Shown: positions 5,733 through 9,339 of the stretch, piece after piece
How the letters are laid out: every line of letters starts with the position of its first letter
Position numbering within the stretch: position 1 is the stretch's first letter
Assembly: GCA_965365465.1 (NCBI GenBank)
Contig: CBDUBU010000151.1
Location: 1-9,339 of the forward strand
DNA: 9,339 nucleotides
Reading direction: 5' to 3'
Source of the DNA: CBDUBU01 sp965365465
GTDB taxonomy: Bacteria; Bacteroidota; Rhodothermia; Rhodothermales; DASSAV01
The notes under the pieces: model-generated
Told to the model about the DNA's origin: nothing
Seen by the model: only the letters and a program-made list of their open reading frames with translations
Database searches by the model: none
Program-made: the position numbers and the translations under genes

Positions 5733-8039
5733 ATGAAACGATTCAAGACCATCCCCCCGGCACTCATGCTCGCACTCGGGTTGCTCAGCGCCTTCCCGCA
5801 AGCAGCCTGGAGCCAGACAACGGGGACTATAAAAGGATTTGTAACGGCTGCCGGCGAGCCGCTTTCCGATGTAAACATCCTTGTCGAGGGTATAAGGCGA
5901 GGCTCGGTTTCTGGTCCCGACGGACAGTTTGAGATCACGGCCCTCGATCCGGGAACGTATGTCCTCCAGGCCAGCTTTATCGGCTACGAGACCCTCATCC
6001 GATCCGTCGCGGTGCAGGCCGGCAAGACGACGCGCGTGGACTTCGTCCTCACGCCGGGGGCTGCGGGCCTCGAGGAGGTTCTCGTCGAGGGCCGGGCCGC
6101 CAATCTGGTCGGCCTCGCCGATGCAGCTTCGCAGGGCCGCGTCGGTCAGGCGCAGTTGGAACCTCGGCCCCTGCTGCGGGTCGGCGAGGTGCTGGAAACC
6201 GTGCCCGGAACCATCGTGACCCAGCATAGCGGTTCGGGCAAGGCTAACCAGTTTTTCCTGAGAGGCTTCAACCTCGACCACGGAACCGATTTCTCAGCCT
6301 CGGTCGAAGGCGCGCCGATCAACCTGCCCACCCATGCTCACGGGCAGGGCTACCTGGATCTGAATTTTCTGATCCCGGAGTTGATAGAACGCATCTCGTA
6401 CGAAAAAGGCCCCTACAATGCCGAGGGCGGCGATTTCTCCACGGCCGGCAGCGCCCGCATTGAGCTTATGCGCCACCTCGACGCAGGAATCGCCAAAGTG
6501 GAGACCGGCTCAGACAAATACTACGAGGGCCTGTTTGCCAACTCGTCGGAAGTTGGCGGCGGGGATCTGCTCTATGCCATGAAAGGCCGGTACTACGATG
6601 GGCCGTGGGTCAATCCGGAGAACAGCGGGATGTTTAGCGGCATCGTCAAGTACTCAGGCGGCGGCGCCTCCGATGGCTATTCGCTGACGGCGCTCGGCTA
6701 TTACAACGACTGGGAAGCCACCGATCAGATCGCCCTCCGCGCCGTGGATCAGGACCAGATCTCCCGCTTCGGTGCGCTGGATCATACCGATGGCGGCTCC
6801 ACCGGCCGGTATACCCTGGCCGGCTCCTGGTGGAACCGGACGCCGGGAGGCGCACGCACCCAGGCAAACGCCTACGCTGCCTATTACCACCTCAACCTGT
6901 TTTCCAACTTTACCTATCTGCTCGAAAATCCCGAGCAGGGCGACCAGTTCGAGCAGGCAGACCGGCGTCTCTACGCGGGCGGTAAACTCTCCCACCAGTG
7001 GTTCACGCACTGGTTCGGGCTGGGCAACACGAACAAGGTGGGTGCCGAACTACGCCACGATCAGATTTTTGAGGTCGCGCTGTTTCAAACGAACAGCCGT
7101 AAGCGCCTCGGCGCCGTGCGCGATGACAGAGTAGCCGAAAGCAGCCTGGGGGCTTACCTCGAAAACGAAACGCAGTGGACCCGCAAGCTGCGAACCGTCT
7201 TCGGCCTGCGAGGCGATGTATACCGGTTCGATGTCCGGAGCGATATCGGAATCAACTCAGGTACGGATGCGTCGTTCATCCTCAGCCCCAAATTCAACCT
7301 GGCCCTCGGCCCCTGGCGCGGCGCCGAGGGTTACCTTAATCTTGGCCTGGGCTACCACAGCAACGATGCACGCGGCGCGACCATCCGGGTAGATCCATCC
7401 ACCCGGGAAGCCATAGAACAGGTCGATCCCCTGGTTCGCACCAGAGGCGCAGAGATCGGGGCAAGAACCGGGGTGGTTCCGGGCCTTCAGTCTACTGTGG
7501 CGCTCTGGTACATCGGGCTAGAGTCGGAACTCGTTTTCGTCGGCGATGCCGGCGGCACGGAGCCGAGCCGGGCCAGCGAGCATTATGGCATCGAGTGGAA
7601 CAACTACTACAACGTCACGGACTGGTTGCACCTCAATCTGGATGTGGCGCTCACCGAGTCGCGCTTTACCGAAGACGACCCGGAGGGCAACGAGATCGAG
7701 AATTCGATTGGGCGCACGATCACCGGCGGCATCTATGCCGGGCGGCCCACCGGTTGGCTGGCGAGCTTGCAGGTGCGGCATTTCGGCCCCCGTCCCCTGA
7801 CCGCCGACGGCAGCGTAAGGTCCGAATCAACCACGCTGGTGAACTTGAAGGCGGCCTACCGATTCGCAAAGGTGGCCGTGGCGCTGGATGTGTTGAACCT
7901 GGCCGACTCCGAGGACTCGGATGTCAGCTATTTCTATGGTTCACGCCTGGAAGGCGAGCCCCTTGAGGGCATAGAGGATGTCCATTTCCACCCCGTCATT
8001 CCCCGCACTTTTCGGCTCTCGGCAGCCTGGCGTTTTTAA
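5733..8039 (+). CDS. TonB-dependent receptor with His-containing plug, putative metal or metal-complex importer
   Basis: The 768-residue product has a signal peptide at 1-28 (MKRFK, hydrophobic ALMLALGLLSA, ending WSQ). A carboxypeptidase-regulatory-like domain spans 31-107 (GTIKGFVTAAGEPLSDVNI, FIGYETL). The plug spans about 115-245: VLETVPGTIVTQHSGSGKANQ, FFLRGFNLDHGTDF, INLPTHAHGQGYLDLNFLIP and YEKGPYNAEGGDF. A 22-strand-type barrel should fill the rest, ending in FRLSAAWRF with the terminal Phe needed for BAM insertion. The plug belongs to a conserved TBDR subfamily different from the DUF4249-linked one; its substrate is not known to me. The upstream His-rich protein and the histidines at 183, 201 and 203 suggest a transition metal or its chelate. 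That is inference, and an organic ligand cannot be excluded. Confidence 0.92.
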   Translation: MKRFKTIPPALMLALGLLSAFPQAAWSQTTGTIKGFVTAAGEPLSDVNILVEGIRRGSVSGPDGQFEITALDPGTYVLQASFIGYETLIRSVAVQAGKTTRVDFVLTPGAAGLEEVLVEGRAANLVGLADAASQGRVGQAQLEPRPLLRVGEVLETVPGTIVTQHSGSGKANQFFLRGFNLDHGTDFSASVEGAPINLPTHAHGQGYLDLNFLIPELIERISYEKGPYNAEGGDFSTAGSARIELMRHLDAGIAKVETGSDKYYEGLFANSSEVGGGDLLYAMKGRYYDGPWVNPENSGMFSGIVKYSGGGASDGYSLTALGYYNDWEATDQIALRAVDQDQISRFGALDHTDGGSTGRYTLAGSWWNRTPGGARTQANAYAAYYHLNLFSNFTYLLENPEQGDQFEQADRRLYAGGKLSHQWFTHWFGLGNTNKVGAELRHDQIFEVALFQTNSRKRLGAVRDDRVAESSLGAYLENETQWTRKLRTVFGLRGDVYRFDVRSDIGINSGTDASFILSPKFNLALGPWRGAEGYLNLGLGYHSNDARGATIRVDPSTREAIEQVDPLVRTRGAEIGARTGVVPGLQSTVALWYIGLESELVFVGDAGGTEPSRASEHYGIEWNNYYNVTDWLHLNLDVALTESRFTEDDPEGNEIENSIGRTITGGIYAGRPTGWLASLQVRHFGPRPLTADGSVRSESTTLVNLKAAYRFAKVAVALDVLNLADSEDSDVSYFYGSRLEGEPLEGIEDVHFHPVIPRTFRLSAAWRF

Positions 8040-8049
8040 CCCCTGCCTC

Positions 8050-8102
8050 CGGCAGCGCATAGGGTGCGACAGGGCTAACCCTTCGCGCCCTATGCGCTGC
8101 CG
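8050..8102. repeat. Long near-perfect hairpin in the convergent spacer
   Basis: Outer arms CGGCAGCGCATAGGG (8050-8064) and CCCTATGCGCTGCCG (8088-8102) pair perfectly over 15 bp. The inner arms continue with TGCGA/TCGCG (one G-T pair), a bulged C at 8070, and AGGG-CTAA-CCCT. The total is 24 pairs with a 4-nt loop. The left arm begins 10 nt after the second receptor's stop. No T-run follows on either strand, so it is not a textbook intrinsic terminator. It could still end transcription, protect the mRNA 3' end, or be one copy of a dispersed repeat. Confidence 0.8.
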
Positions 8103-8176
8103 CGTGAGCCGGGCCGGGCAAAGTCTGTTTCGTAATGTAGCAGGCAGGCGAACTGCGAACCCCTTCCTATCGGGGC

Positions 8177-8207
8177 AAAAAACCGTTGTGCCGACTATGG
8201 TCGGCGC
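8177..8207 (-). terminator. Intrinsic terminator for the leftward third receptor
   Basis: On the minus strand, 8 nt after the TAG stop, an 8-bp stem (8207-8200 with 8195-8188, core GCCGAC/GTCGGC, one G-T pair, loop CATA) is followed after 5 nt by TTTTTT (8182-8177). The stem is GC-rich and well placed. The 5-nt gap before the T-run is slightly long. Confidence 0.6.
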
Positions 8208-8215
8208 TCGCGCTG

Positions 8216-9339
8216 CTACCGCGTGATTTTGAGCGCGAAGACGGGCAGCCAGGGGGTGGCGTAGCGCGCCCGGCGGATATAAACCCCCTCCCCGTCCGGA
8301 GCAAGCAGCCAGTCACGCACGTTATCCCGTCCGAGGGCGTTGAGCAATCCAAGCCGCGCCTGGAATCCCATTCCGTATAACTGTGTGGTATAGACGGCGC
8401 TGAGATCGAGTTGCAGAAAAGCGGGCAGGCGGTGCGCGTCGGGGTGGCTGAGGTCGAACGGAGCAAACGTTCGGGTGGCAGGCGACGGCTCCAGGAGGTC
8501 GTAGTAAGCCTGTCGAAAGCCCCAGGTGCGACCAAAGATGGCCTCGCCACGGGCAGTAAGGACAAGGCGGGCAAGCGGCGCGGCATCGACCGAGGCGCGG
8601 AGACGATGCGGAGCGTCCCACGGCGCAGGCATCCACCTCCCGCCGAACCGGCCGTCCGTTCGCTGCCGGGCGACCGTGAACTCGTAAGCGCAGGCCAGCC
8701 GGAGCTTCGCCCTGCGCCGTTCGCCGCGCATGGCGAGACCCCAGGCGTAGCCGTCAGCAGCGGCGAGGGGGCCTGTTCCCGGCGCCCCTCCGTAGTTGGC
8801 TACGAGGAGATGCGGCTGGTGCTTTACGTAAGCCTCTGCCCCGAACTCCCACCCCTCGCGGGGTTGCGCCAGAACCTCAGCGGCAACGTGGTATGCTTCG
8901 GGAGGGCGGGACTCTGCGGGCAGCGGAAGCCAGAGGCGCACGCCCGGCAGAAGCGGCGCGGGGCCGCTATCGGCCACGTCTATAGCCGTGAGAAACTGGA
9001 GATAGCGTCCGGCGGCGAAGCGGAGCGCCCACGGCCCGAAACGTCCGGTCTCGCTGTCGTAACGGAGCGCTGCACGGGGTTCGGCATGGAGCGCCTGCCG
9101 ATCGGGAAGCCATGTCAGCCGCCCGCCCAACGTAAGGACCGCCCTTCCCAGTGCAATACGATCCTCGGCAGCCCCCGCCGCCGTCCAGTCCAGAAACGCG
9201 CCGGCTTGCCCGCCCTCAGACGAACCCGGCAGACCCGGCGCAGACAATCCATTGCTTCCTCCCTTTCCAATGCGTGTGATCTCCATAGCCGCTGTTATCC
9301 ACTGGCGAGCGGTTGCGGCCAGATCGAGGCTCGCACGTA
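8216..9339 (-). CDS. TonB-dependent receptor, C-terminal barrel (partial, runs off the right edge)
   Basis: The frame stays open from the stop at 8216 to the window edge, giving about 373 codons. The ATG at 9286 is internal: the 17 codons before it read as further barrel sequence (SLDLAATARQWITAA). Features of a TBDR barrel end include EFGAEAYVKHQPHLLVANYGG (quoted in part from the strand after EGW), GWxPxxWDxPH-like WMPAPWDAPHRLRASV, and GRTWGFRQAYYDLL. A last stretch, LGLLNALGRDNVRDWL, then APDGEGVYIRRARYATPWLP, matches in position the NVYNRHNPFYL to LPFVSYRF end of the first receptor. Plug and signal peptide lie outside the window, so the substrate class is unknown. The protein ends ALKITR, without the usual terminal aromatic. 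It is convergent with the second receptor and separated by 176 bp. Confidence 0.82.
   Translation of the reverse strand, partial: RASLDLAATARQWITAAMEITRIGKGGSNGLSAPGLPGSSEGGQAGAFLDWTAAGAAEDRIALGRAVLTLGGRLTWLPDRQALHAEPRAALRYDSETGRFGPWALRFAAGRYLQFLTAIDVADSGPAPLLPGVRLWLPLPAESRPPEAYHVAAEVLAQPREGWEFGAEAYVKHQPHLLVANYGGAPGTGPLAAADGYAWGLAMRGERRRAKLRLACAYEFTVARQRTDGRFGGRWMPAPWDAPHRLRASVDAAPLARLVLTARGEAIFGRTWGFRQAYYDLLEPSPATRTFAPFDLSHPDAHRLPAFLQLDLSAVYTTQLYGMGFQARLGLLNALGRDNVRDWLLAPDGEGVYIRRARYATPWLPVFALKITR

Overview
The window reads as outer-membrane transport territory from a Gram-negative bacterium of the Bacteroidota/Rhodothermota group. Three things point there: a type IX secretion (T9SS) C-terminal sorting domain at 329-1078, a TonB-dependent receptor (TBDR) directly followed by a DUF4249 lipoprotein, and TBDRs that begin with a carboxypeptidase-regulatory-like domain. 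The DNA looks GC-rich, which fits Rhodothermota better than most Bacteroidia. The assignment rests on family content, not on a marker gene.

Left edge (1-328): the N-terminus of a TetR-family repressor runs out of the window on the minus strand. Upstream of it lie a good sigma70-like promoter and a perfect 20-bp palindrome at the expected transcription start, so autorepression is likely.

Left half (329-4676, minus strand): three genes are transcribed leftwards in the order TBDR, DUF4249 lipoprotein, small T9SS-sorted secreted protein. The first two are translationally coupled and should form an uptake complex of unknown substrate. The third may be a co-expressed surface partner.

Centre and right (4927-8039, plus strand): a divergent unit holds a membrane-anchored histidine-rich protein (24 His in about 100 residues) and a second TBDR of a different subfamily with a histidine-containing plug motif. 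I infer a transition-metal uptake or handling unit (Zn, Cu, Ni or Co). The 250-bp divergent spacer carries a small inverted repeat that could be an operator.

Right edge (8040-9339): a convergent spacer contains a very long near-perfect hairpin and a separate ordinary terminator. Beyond it is the C-terminal barrel of a third TBDR on the minus strand, open at the window edge. No RNA genes, insertion sequences or CRISPR arrays were seen.
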